Of a stretch of 64,000 nucleotides of DNA, positions 16,869 through 24,642 are shown in pieces. This stretch comes from Stutzerimonas nitrititolerans (GTDB lineage: Bacteria > Pseudomonadota > Gammaproteobacteria > Pseudomonadales > Pseudomonadaceae): NCBI RefSeq assembly GCF_003696285.1, contig NZ_RFFL01000014.1:1-64000 (forward strand). The letters run 5' to 3'. The translations under genes were made by a program, and so were the position numbers. Below the pieces are notes generated by a model. That model did no database searches, was not told the DNA's origin, and was given only the letters and a program-made list of their open reading frames with translations. Every line of letters begins with the position of its first letter. Position 1 is the stretch's first letter.

Positions 16869-17204
16869 TCATGTCTCGTCTGCCTCTCGAACGGGCGCGA
16901 CCTCCGGCACGTAGATCATCCGCCCGTCGTTCAGGCGGTAGGTGACGCCGGCCTTGGCGCCCTGGCCTTCGCCGATCTCGCCGCTGGACTCGTACTGCTT
17001 CAGCTCCTGGCCGTCCTTGATCAGCATGCGCATGTTGGCTTCGCCGGGGTTCTGCACGACCACGACCTTGTCCTGGCTGAACGGATTGAGCGGGTTCTGC
17101 ACGATGACGATGAGCAGAATGCCGATCACCACCAGCAACAGATCGATCAGGTTGACCACCGAGAGCAGCGGATCGTCGTCATCGTCATGATCAAGAAAAC
17201 GCAT
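16869..17204 (-). CDS. DUF2149 protein, ExbD-like partner (HmuV-like)
   Basis: 111 aa. A short acidic N-terminus (HDDDDDP) is followed by one membrane helix (about 14-37) that holds Asp21. A soluble tail of about 70 residues follows. A single TM with an Asp near its start is the pattern of ExbD/TolR/MotB proton-channel partners. The start overlaps the stop of the ExbB-like gene (TGATG). In the hmu operons of Bacteroidetes the equivalent pair is HmuU (ExbB-like) and HmuV (DUF2149). Function is inferred from these parallels. Confidence 0.8.
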   Translation of the reverse strand: MRFLDHDDDDDPLLSVVNLIDLLLVVIGILLIVIVQNPLNPFSQDKVVVVQNPGEANMRMLIKDGQELKQYESSGEIGEGQGAKAGVTYRLNDGRMIYVPEVAPVREADET

Positions 17205-17680
17205 CAGCGCATCTCTCCGGCGCGTTCGATGGCGCGCAGCTCCTGCAGCAGCCAGCGGCGGCGCACGGTGAGGACGAAGAAGCTGATGCTGGACGCCACC
17301 AGCGCCAGGATCACCGCCGAGAACGCGACGACCAGGTTGTTGCCGATGCCCTGGGCATCGCTTTCGGTCAGCGCGAGCAGGGCCGGACCCATGGGAATCA
17401 TGGTGGCGACCAGGCCCAGCATCGGCGCGCTGCGCGAGGTCACGCGCAGCCATTCCAGGCGCTGCATGATCCACAGTTCGAGATCGTCGCTGGTGCCGCC
17501 ATGGGCGGCCTGGCGGGCGGCGAGGGCGGACTGGTAGCGACCCCGGCGCCGCTGCCAGCCCTCCATCACGAAGCTGCCCAAGGCGAAAAAGGCATACACC
17601 AGCGCAGCCAGGATCAGCAGCAAGACGGGTACGAGGAAAATGCGGGTGAGTTCGTAGAGACTGGTTTCGAGTGCGTTCAT
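17204..17680 (-). CDS. MotA/TolQ/ExbB-type proton channel subunit (HmuU-like)
   Basis: 158 aa from the ATG at 17680. It has three TMs (about 12-36, 80-100, 118-140), a cytoplasmic loop, and the TolQ/ExbB signature APMLGLVATMIPMGPALL. A TTG at 17743 would add 21 residues and overlap the end of the CobN-like gene; neither start has a strong ribosome site, so the start is uncertain. With the DUF2149 protein it probably forms a dedicated proton-driven motor for the receptor or the CobN-like protein encoded upstream. Confidence 0.85.
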   Translation of the reverse strand: MNALETSLYELTRIFLVPVLLLILAALVYAFFALGSFVMEGWQRRRGRYQSALAARQAAHGGTSDDLELWIMQRLEWLRVTSRSAPMLGLVATMIPMGPALLALTESDAQGIGNNLVVAFSAVILALVASSISFFVLTVRRRWLLQELRAIERAGEMR

Positions 17681-17727
17681 TGGGTTCGGTTCGTTCGGTT
17701 CAGGAAAGGAGGGCGACACGGCGGTTG

Positions 17728-20700
17728 TTAGGGTCTGTTGCAAGGCGCACCCCGCGCTGAAACGTCAACAGACCCTACCGCCTGTCGCAAGGCGCCGAGC
17801 AGCAGGCAGACGAGCAGGACGGTGATGCCGAGCAGGAGCCGCAGCCGGCTCGGCGTTTCGGTCGGTTGCTCGACAACCTCCTGCATCACCTGGCCGCGCA
17901 CCGCTTCGCCAGCGGCCGCATTCGAAAAAGCCGGCTCGGCAGCGCCAGGTGCCGTGCTGTGTGCGAGGCCGAAACCGCCGGCCATCTGCTCGATGAATTC
18001 GCGGGTGAGCGCCTCACCCTTGTCGGCGCCATGCTCGCTCGTCAGTGCTTGCCAGCGTTCGGCCAGTTCGCGGCGGGTTTCGTCGGAGGCATCCCAGTAG
18101 CCCTTGCGGATCGCCTCGGCCATGCGCTCGATCAGCTGCGCCTGGGCGGTGGGGTTGTGCGCTTCGAACCAGCGGTCGAGGCCGAGTTCGCGCTGGTCGT
18201 TGACGAAGGTGTCATGCAGCGCCTGCCACTGGTCGGCGCGTACCATGCTGCGATCGGCCGCCTGCCAGCCCCAGAGGTTGTTGGCCACGTTCAGTATTTC
18301 CAGGGTGCCGGCGTAGCCTTCCTGCTGCATGGCGCCGATCCATTGCGGGTTCAGGTAGCGGCTGCGCAGCTCGCTGGCCAGGTAGCTTGCCGCGCCGGTG
18401 GTGCGCGGCTCGGTCTTGCGCAGGTCGGAGATATAGAGCGACGGACTGGCGCCGTCGAGATGGCGAATGGCGAGCGAAAGGCCACCGAGGAACTCGAAGG
18501 GATGGTCGGTCGACAAGACGCCGTTGAGTTCGCTGGAGCGGGCCATGACCGCCGCTTGCACGCCCCTGAGCTGTTCGGCGAACAGATTCTGGCCTTCGAT
18601 CCTTTCGCCCCAGCTGGCACTGCCGTAGCCATATTGCAGCCGCGAGAGAAACTGCTCGGCCAGTTCGGCGTCGTTGTCCCAACGTGTCGAGTCGAGGGTG
18701 AGCTGCGAGACACCAGTGCCGTAGTCACCCGGTTCGTTGCCGAACAGCCGCAGCTGCGACAGGCGCCTGGCGCGTTCGGCATCGAAGCCCTGTTCCTGCA
18801 ATCGCCGGGCGAGGGCGTGGCTGTTAGCGGCGATCAGGTTGCCGGGCTCATCCAGTGCCGCGAGGCGTTCCACCACGTCGGCCAGCTGGCGCATGAAGCT
18901 GTCGAACTGGTCGCGGTAAACGCTGGTGACCTGGACCACGACGTCGATACGCGGCCGACCGAGTTCAGCTGCCGGAATGATCTCCAGCAAACGCACCCGT
19001 CCGCCTGCATCCCACACCGGGCGCACGCCAAGCGCATGCAGGACCTGGCTTTCGAGAATGCCGAGATGGCGCATGGCTTCGGACGACCAGAGGCTGAAGG
19101 CGAGCTTTTCCGGCGGTTCGCCGTCATGCTCGTCCCGATAGCGGGCGACCAGCTGCTCCAGCGCCTTGCCACCCGCGTCGTAGGCTGCGCGGGTCGGCAG
19201 TTTGTCCGCCTCGAAGGCGTACAGGTTGCGACCGCTGGGCACTTCCGGGTTGCGCACCGGGTCACCGCCGGGGCCGGGCGTGACGAAACCACCGGCAAGA
19301 CCGGCCAACAGCGCCTCGATCTCGCCGGTTTGGCTCAGATGGGCGTCCAGCAGCCGGGCGCGTTCGAGCTGTTCGCGCAGGCCGGCATCAGCGATCGAGT
19401 CGAGGCTTTCGCCGTCGCGCAGATAGCGTTGCAGGATGCGATAGGGAAGGCTCGCCTGCAGCCCGGCGAAGTCCTCGGCCAAGGGTTCGTCCCCGGTCAG
19501 GTCCAGCGCTTGCAGATAGGGCTCGCCCAGCTGTTGCAACACCGTGGCCAGGCGATGTTCGGGTGAGGCCGGTTCGCCGAAGGTGTGCAGGCCCAGCGGC
19601 ATGTTCGCCTCGGCCAGTTCGTGCAGGTGGTCGTGCAGGGCCTGCAGGAAGCCCTTCGGCTCGGCGCGCATGCGGGCTTCGTCCCAGCCGAGGTCCGCCA
19701 TCATTGAATTCTGCAGCGCCGCCTGGCGGATGCGTTCGGCGGTGGTTTCGCGCACCGCGCCTTCATCGAGCTGCTGGTATTCGTGGATGAGCGCATGCAG
19801 ATCGCGCAACTCGGCGTAGAGGCCGGCAGGCGCAAAGGGCGGCGTCTGGTGGCTGACGATCACGGCGCGGCCACGGCGGCGCGCCTGGATGGCCTCGCCG
19901 ATGTTGTCCTGGATATAGGGGTAGAGCACCGGTAGATCATCCAGAGCGAGGAAGGGGTAATCGCCCGTGGCCAGACCCCGATCCTTGCCGGGCAGCCATT
20001 CCTGGGTGCCGTGGGTGCCGAAGTGGATCAGGGCATCGGCCTCGAACTCCTCGTGAAGTGTCTGGTAGGCCGCCAGATAAAGATGATCGGGCGGGACCTT
20101 GCTATCGTGATAGGCCTCGCCCGGGCGACCTGCACGGGGTGGTTGTGGCATCAGCAGCAGCTTGCCGAGGCGTGCGGCGGGAATGACGAACTGCGGCTGT
20201 CCGTCGATCTCGCGCAAGGCCCAGTGCTCGGCGGGCTCGCCCCAACGGTCGAGCAACGCCTGTCGGCTTGGCCGGGGCAGGGTCGCCAGCCAGCGCTGGT
20301 AGGCCGACAGCGGTAGGGTTTCGGCCAGGTCGTCGGCCAGCAATTGGTCGAGCGTGTCCGGTCGGTAGTAGCCGCCGAGTAGGCGCTGGGCCGTTTCGAT
20401 CAATTGGCTCTCGTCGGTTGCGGGCACCTGGTAACCGGCCTGCTGCAACGCGGCGGTCAGATGCGCCAGGCTGCGTGGCACGTTGAGATTGGAGGCGGCG
20501 ACATTCCTTTCGCCATCGGGATGGTTCCAGAACATCACGGCCAGGCGCTTTTCGGCTGGGGCCAGCCGACGCAGCCGCGTCAGGCGGTCGACCTTGGCCA
20601 GCAGCGCGTCGATCTGCTGCGGAATCGAAACCGGTTCGCCATTCTCGATGGCGGCGATCACCAGCGGATCGGTCATGCCCCAGCTTTCCGGCACCGTCAG

Positions 20701-21618
20701 CAGGGTGGCGGCGGTGCGCGGCGAGACGCCGCTGCTGGAGGCTTGCCAGTGTTCTCGGTCACCGTCGCGCCAGGTGAGGGTCGACAGCACGGGGATGCCC
20801 AGTGCGAGAAATTCAGCCTGCCGCGCCGGACCGTTCTGCATGTGCTGCAGGTTGACCAGCACATCGGTGTGGGCGGGGCCGAGCAGTTTGCCCAGCGCTT
20901 GCGGGTCCCGGTCGTCCATCCAGAACGCCATCGGCGCCTGGCCGCGTGCCTCACTGCGGTCGATCAACTCATCGATCAGTTGCAGCTGACCGTCCACCAG
21001 TGCGCCGCGGTGAATGGCGAAGGCCACGCGCGGTGCGTCTGCGGCCCAGCGATCGGCAGCCCAGGCGAGGTAATCCGCGAGGTGCTCGAAGGGTTCTGGC
21101 GCAGCAGGGTGGTAGATGCCGGCATGGGCGAGTTCCGCCGGGGCGGGAATCGCATCGGTGGCATCGCCGTCATGCCAGGCACGCAGGTAGGCGAACAGGT
21201 GACGCTGGTTGCGCTCGCCGCCGTTGCCGTAGTAGCCGATCAGGCGCTTGGCGACCGTTGTCGGCAGGTTGCCGAAGGCTGGGGGGCCGCCGCCGACGCG
21301 TATCCAGGGCGTGTCGCCAGCACTGAGCCGATCGCCGAGATACTGCTGCACCCGCGTGAGGTCGGCGGGGCGCGGCGTATCCAGGATCAGGAGGTCCGGA
21401 TCGCTGGGCTCGGCCCGGTCGGCGGACGATGCGATGCGCACGCCGTTCAGCGTGACGTTCGACTCGGCTGCCCATGCCGCAAGCCGGTCGAGCTTGCCCT
21501 GCAGCACGAATTCGGTCGTCAGCACCCGTACCTGGACGGCGTCTTGTCGTGCGGGATCGGCCGCCGCCGCGTCGTACCCGAACAGCGCCAGCAGCATCAA
21601 GAGGCTCAGCTTGCGCAT
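17728..21618 (-). CDS. exported, membrane-anchored CobN-like chelatase (HmuS/PA1923-like)
   Basis: 1296 aa, full CobN length (about 1250-1300). It differs from true cobaltochelatase CobN by having a signal peptide (1-20, LLMLLALFGYDAAAADP) and a C-terminal TM helix (LRLLLGITVLLVCLLLGAL, near 1262-1280), so the body should sit in the periplasm. CobN features seen include HFGTHGTQEWLPGK and a conserved C-terminal LNVANNLWGW region. No CobS or CobT gene is nearby. It starts 2 bases after the TonB-receptor stop and is followed by the ExbB/DUF2149 pair. Known relatives in this setting are HmuS of Bacteroidetes (haem de-metallation) and the zinc-starvation-induced PA1923. Substrate unproven. The last 15-16 residues are encoded by a palindromic element. 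Confidence 0.88.
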   Translation of the reverse strand: MRKLSLLMLLALFGYDAAAADPARQDAVQVRVLTTEFVLQGKLDRLAAWAAESNVTLNGVRIASSADRAEPSDPDLLILDTPRPADLTRVQQYLGDRLSAGDTPWIRVGGGPPAFGNLPTTVAKRLIGYYGNGGERNQRHLFAYLRAWHDGDATDAIPAPAELAHAGIYHPAAPEPFEHLADYLAWAADRWAADAPRVAFAIHRGALVDGQLQLIDELIDRSEARGQAPMAFWMDDRDPQALGKLLGPAHTDVLVNLQHMQNGPARQAEFLALGIPVLSTLTWRDGDREHWQASSSGVSPRTAATLLTVPESWGMTDPLVIAAIENGEPVSIPQQIDALLAKVDRLTRLRRLAPAEKRLAVMFWNHPDGERNVAASNLNVPRSLAHLTAALQQAGYQVPATDESQLIETAQRLLGGYYRPDTLDQLLADDLAETLPLSAYQRWLATLPRPSRQALLDRWGEPAEHWALREIDGQPQFVIPAARLGKLLLMPQPPRAGRPGEAYHDSKVPPDHLYLAAYQTLHEEFEADALIHFGTHGTQEWLPGKDRGLATGDYPFLALDDLPVLYPYIQDNIGEAIQARRRGRAVIVSHQTPPFAPAGLYAELRDLHALIHEYQQLDEGAVRETTAERIRQAALQNSMMADLGWDEARMRAEPKGFLQALHDHLHELAEANMPLGLHTFGEPASPEHRLATVLQQLGEPYLQALDLTGDEPLAEDFAGLQASLPYRILQRYLRDGESLDSIADAGLREQLERARLLDAHLSQTGEIEALLAGLAGGFVTPGPGGDPVRNPEVPSGRNLYAFEADKLPTRAAYDAGGKALEQLVARYRDEHDGEPPEKLAFSLWSSEAMRHLGILESQVLHALGVRPVWDAGGRVRLLEIIPAAELGRPRIDVVVQVTSVYRDQFDSFMRQLADVVERLAALDEPGNLIAANSHALARRLQEQGFDAERARRLSQLRLFGNEPGDYGTGVSQLTLDSTRWDNDAELAEQFLSRLQYGYGSASWGERIEGQNLFAEQLRGVQAAVMARSSELNGVLSTDHPFEFLGGLSLAIRHLDGASPSLYISDLRKTEPRTTGAASYLASELRSRYLNPQWIGAMQQEGYAGTLEILNVANNLWGWQAADRSMVRADQWQALHDTFVNDQRELGLDRWFEAHNPTAQAQLIERMAEAIRKGYWDASDETRRELAERWQALTSEHGADKGEALTREFIEQMAGGFGLAHSTAPGAAEPAFSNAAAGEAVRGQVMQEVVEQPTETPSRLRLLLGITVLLVCLLLGALRQAVGSVDVSARGAPCNRP
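17729..17777. repeat. 12-bp inverted repeat forming the 3' end of the CobN-like gene
   Basis: TAGGGTCTGTTG (17729-17740) and CAACAGACCCTA (17766-17777) are perfect inverted copies around a 25-bp spacer. The element encodes the last residues of the CobN-like protein (GSVDVSARGAPCNRP) and supplies its TAA. It looks like an intergenic palindrome that has replaced the original 3' end. Confidence 0.75.
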
Positions 21619-21619
21619 C

Positions 21620-23581
21620 TCAGAACCTCAGGCTCACGCCGATGTGGTAGGTGCGACCTGGCTCGGCGAAGGTGAAGTTGTCGGAGGCGTCGCTGAAGTC
21701 CTCGTCGGTGAGGTTTTCGATGCCGCCGCGAAGGCTGATGTCGTCGGTGATGCGCTGGGTCAGCTCCAGGTGCCAGAGGCTGTAGGCAGGTACTCCATAG
21801 GCCGTGTTGCTGGAATAAGTCAGCTGGCTGCCGACGTACTCGCCACGCAGCTGGGCGCTGAAGGCTGCGCTTGGCGACCATTGCAGCCGGGTGTTGGCCA
21901 GGTGGCGGGCGCGGTCGCCCAGACGCCGGTCGGCGCTGCGGTCGATGGCGTCGAGATAGGTGTAGTTCAGGTCCCAGCGCAGGTTGGCTGGCAGGTCCAG
22001 GCCGCCGCCCAGTTCGAGGCCGCGAATGCGTGCCTTGTCGACATTGTCGTAGTTGCGCACCTCGCGGCCGCGCTGGCCGCAGTCGGAAACGCATACGGTC
22101 TGGATCAGGCCGCGCACGTTGTTCTGGAATATCCCGGCGTTCAGCGACCAGCCGTCTGCCTGATAGTCCGCGCTGATCTCGTAAGTGGTGTTGGTTTCGG
22201 GCTCGAGGTCGGGGTTGCCGTAGATGGTGAACATGCCGCCGCCACCGATGGCCGAGTAGCCCGGTGAAAGCTGTTTGAGCGACGGCGCCTTGAAGCCTCG
22301 ACCGCCACCGCCCTTGATGGTCAGCGCATCGTTGACATGATGGATGAGGTAGGCGCGAGGGCTGTTGTGCCAACCGTATTGCTCATGCTGATCGAAGCGA
22401 TTGCCCAGCACCAGCGACCAGGACGGATCGAACTGGATTTCATCCTGCAGGAACAGGGCGCGGTGAATGTTCTGGGCATCACCGGTGACGAAACCGCCAT
22501 CCTCCAGCTGCTCCTTGCGCCATTCGCCGCCGAAAGTGACGAGGTGGATGTCTGCCAGCGGCAGGCTCAGGCTGCCATCGATGATGTCGTCGGTGAGCTC
22601 CTGACGTGGGGACGTCGGAACGACACCGTTGGTGTAGCGCTGGTTGCGCTCCAGCGTGTTGCGGTAGGCGCGCAAGGTGCTGCTGCCCCAGGCCCAGTCG
22701 CCGCTGTGGGCGATGGAGAAACGCTCGCGCTCGATGCGATCGCTGGATTCATATTCCACCGGTGCGCGGCCAGCGCTACGGGTGTTGCGCCAGCGATCCT
22801 CCAGGCCGTTGGCGTAGCTGAAGTCGATGCGCTGCGCCGTGTCCGGGGTCCAGCTCAGAGTGGCGCTGGCGCTTTGCGCGTCCCGACCTTCGATTTCCGA
22901 TTGGGAAGCGTCGTTGTGCAGGGGCGTGTCCTGGCGCCGTCGTGTCTCGCCGCTCAGTGACAGCCCGAGCACGCCCGGCACCAGCGGGCCGCCGGCATAG
23001 ACACCCAGGTGATGTGTCTGACCGCCCCGGCCATCCTCGCGGACGCCACCGTTGAACTGAGCCGCACCGTGCCACGCGTCGGTACCGCGCCGCGTAATGA
23101 CGTTGACCACACCGCCCAGCGCCTCGGAGCCGTATAGCGACGACATGGGCCCGCGTATGACCTCGATTCGCTCGATAGCCTCCACCGGCACCCAGCCCAG
23201 ATCGAAATCGGCATGCGCCACGGCGCCGGCCGCGCTGTTGATGCGTTGTCCGTTCACCAGAATCAACGTGTGCTCGCTGCCCATCCCCCGGATGCTCACC
23301 CCACGGCGCGCCATGCCGATGCCGGTGAATTGCAGACCCGGCGTGCCACGCAGGGCGTCTTCCAGATCCTGCACGGGTCGCAGGGCCAGTTCCTCACGGC
23401 TGATGACCGTAACGCTCGCGGGTGCGTCGTTCAGCTGACGTTCGGTGGAGGTGGCCGTAACGACTGTGGGTTCGAGATTTATCCGTTCTGCAGCACCGAG
23501 TGCCGACAGCGGCAGCAAGGCGAGGGCGGTGATCATTCGTGCGGGCTTGGGCAGGACGTGAAGGCGGGTGCAGCGGGACAT
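21620..23581 (-). CDS. TonB-dependent receptor of the Zur/CobN operon (HmuR/PA1922-like)
   Basis: 653 aa, with a signal peptide ending near ALGAAERI, TonB box PTVVTATST, a plug domain (PASVTVISREEL, SIRGMGSEHTLILVNGQRIN, IRGPMSSLYGSEALGGVVN) and a barrel ending in SLRF. By eye it is of the BtuB/CirA/HmuR class. A ribosome site AAGGAAG precedes the ATG at 23581. Only one base separates its stop from the CobN-like start, so the two are coupled. rpmE2 with its Zur box lies upstream on the same strand, which suggests control by zinc. The ligand is unknown: a zinc chelate, haem, or a cobalt/corrinoid compound are possible. Confidence 0.9.
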   Translation of the reverse strand: MSRCTRLHVLPKPARMITALALLPLSALGAAERINLEPTVVTATSTERQLNDAPASVTVISREELALRPVQDLEDALRGTPGLQFTGIGMARRGVSIRGMGSEHTLILVNGQRINSAAGAVAHADFDLGWVPVEAIERIEVIRGPMSSLYGSEALGGVVNVITRRGTDAWHGAAQFNGGVREDGRGGQTHHLGVYAGGPLVPGVLGLSLSGETRRRQDTPLHNDASQSEIEGRDAQSASATLSWTPDTAQRIDFSYANGLEDRWRNTRSAGRAPVEYESSDRIERERFSIAHSGDWAWGSSTLRAYRNTLERNQRYTNGVVPTSPRQELTDDIIDGSLSLPLADIHLVTFGGEWRKEQLEDGGFVTGDAQNIHRALFLQDEIQFDPSWSLVLGNRFDQHEQYGWHNSPRAYLIHHVNDALTIKGGGGRGFKAPSLKQLSPGYSAIGGGGMFTIYGNPDLEPETNTTYEISADYQADGWSLNAGIFQNNVRGLIQTVCVSDCGQRGREVRNYDNVDKARIRGLELGGGLDLPANLRWDLNYTYLDAIDRSADRRLGDRARHLANTRLQWSPSAAFSAQLRGEYVGSQLTYSSNTAYGVPAYSLWHLELTQRITDDISLRGGIENLTDEDFSDASDNFTFAEPGRTYHIGVSLRF

Positions 23582-23600
23582 CGCATCTTCCTTGGCTGAA

Positions 23601-23740
23601 GGGCACCTCTAAAAACTACCTGCGTTGCCATCGCTGCGTTGAAAACAGGCTCAAAATGCTCATTTACAACTCGTAAACTGCGCTTTTTCGCCTGTTTTCG
23701 CCTTGCGCTGGCTGCCTCGCCTACGTTTTTAGAAGCACCC
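23601..23740. repeat. dispersed palindromic repeat, copy C
   Basis: 140-bp imperfect palindrome. Arms run from GGGCACCTCTAAAAAC to GTTTTTAGAAGCACCC, with nested AAAACAGGC/GCCTGTTTT and TTTAC/GTAAA pairs inside. The inner 120 bp is nearly the same as copy B at 7368-7503, while the outermost bases differ. It lies between rpmE2 and the TonB receptor gene, so it may separate or attenuate the two. Confidence 0.85.
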
Positions 23741-23806
23741 TGAAAGGGCTGGCCACAAGCGAGCCGCCCGGGCTTCGGGCCGACTCGCTTCTGGCGGTGA
23801 GAGAGA

Positions 23807-24064
23807 TCACTTCTTCGCGGTAAACCCGGCGAAGCGTTTGTTGAAACCGGCGATGCGCCCTTCGGCAGTGGTCTTGCGTTGCTTGCCGGTGTAGATCGGA
23901 TGCGATGCGCTGGACACATCGAGTGCGATGTACGGGTAGGTGTTGCCATCGCTGTGCTGATGCGTACGGGTGGTTTCGGCTGTCGAGCCGATCAGGAAAT
24001 ACACATCCGCCGCCGTGTCGTGGAAGAGCACGGGGCGGTAGTGGGGATGAATGCCTGGCTTCAT
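23807..24064 (-). CDS. rpmE2: ribosomal protein L31 type B (zinc-free paralogue)
   Basis: 85 aa starting [16 protein letters not shown] and ending with lysines. It has the L31 type-B insert and no CxxC zinc site, so it is the C-minus form that replaces zinc-bound L31 during zinc shortage and so frees zinc. A well-conserved Zur box lies just upstream. It is the promoter-proximal gene of a minus-strand run that continues into the TonB receptor and CobN-like genes. Confidence 0.93.
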   Translation of the reverse strand: MKPGIHPHYRPVLFHDTAADVYFLIGSTAETTRTHQHSDGNTYPYIALDVSSASHPIYTGKQRKTTAEGRIAGFNKRFAGFTAKK

Positions 24065-24089
24065 GGGGGCCTCGCAATTGGTGTGATCG

Positions 24090-24112
24090 AAGATGTTATA
24101 TCATAACAATTC
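24090..24112 (-). promoter_or_regulatory. Zur box
   Basis: The palindrome GTTATATCATAAC (24095-24107) with its flanks matches 19 of 23 positions of the gamma-proteobacterial Zur consensus (GAAATGTTATA-W-TATAACATTTC). It lies 26-48 bp upstream of the rpmE2 start. The btuB riboswitch leader lies on the other side and points away. Confidence 0.82.
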
Positions 24113-24322
24113 AGTTGAGCGAGACGAATATTCGCTGGTGGCAGGGAGGAGCTTTACTCCGGCGGTTCCAATCTGGTCCATGTCGGCAGCCGGCGTGTGG
24201 CTGTCCGGCGCTGTTGGCTCGGACGGGACGGCGCGCACATGCAGCCGCTGTTCGTTGCGATCCGACGCCGTAACTCGCGGTTGCGCGGCGCCCGGCCTTG
24301 GACTAACCTCCGCGTCGCCTCA

Positions 24323-24512
24323 GGTGCCCTTGGCAAAAAGCCACATGGGTGAAACAGGGAAGCCGGTCCATTCTCACGAAGATTCCGGCGCTGCCCCCGC
24401 AACGGTAGGCGAGTCGAGAAACCGCAACGGCCACTGTGCTCCACGCACAGGAAGGCGCGGTTTCGGGATGCCATGACGCATCCGCTCGCAAGCCCGGAGA
24501 CCGGCCTGTCGC
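24323..24512 (+). ncRNA. cobalamin (adenosylcobalamin) riboswitch
   Basis: The leader of btuB carries the conserved core GCTGCCCCCGCAACGGTA (24390-24407) and the B12 box AAGCCCGGAGACCGGCC (24490-24506), with the usual helices between. Binding of the cofactor would shut off btuB and probably the downstream cob genes. In the 210 bp upstream (24113-24322) I see no gene; it must hold the promoter. Confidence 0.93.
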
Positions 24513-24606
24513 ATTTCACTGACAGTGCGGCGGGCGCTGAGCGGGTGCGTACCTTTGCGGTACTCCCTTCTTTCAAGTTCTTCCGTCTGTCTCCACCGAC
24601 ATTTTG

Positions 24607-24626
24607 GTCGTGCGGGTGGGCACGAC
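24607..24626 (+). promoter_or_regulatory. hairpin next to the btuB ribosome site
   Basis: GTCGTGC and GCACGAC form a perfect 7-bp stem with a 6-base loop. It is followed directly by GGAG (24627-24630), the probable btuB ribosome site. This could be part of the riboswitch expression platform, controlling access to the ribosome site. The pairing is seen; the role is inferred. Confidence 0.4.
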
Positions 24627-24642
24627 GGAGAACCTCGATCCA

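Noticed and set aside
17204-17743. TTG start for the ExbB-like gene inside the CobN-like gene
   Set aside because: The added residues come from the palindromic element and look unlike an ExbB N-terminus; the ATG at 17680 is preferred, although the choice is not certain.
17728-21618. CobN as the cobaltochelatase of the neighbouring B12 pathway
   Set aside because: It has a signal peptide and a membrane anchor, lies in a different operon on the other strand, and there is no CobS/CobT or corrin-ring gene nearby.
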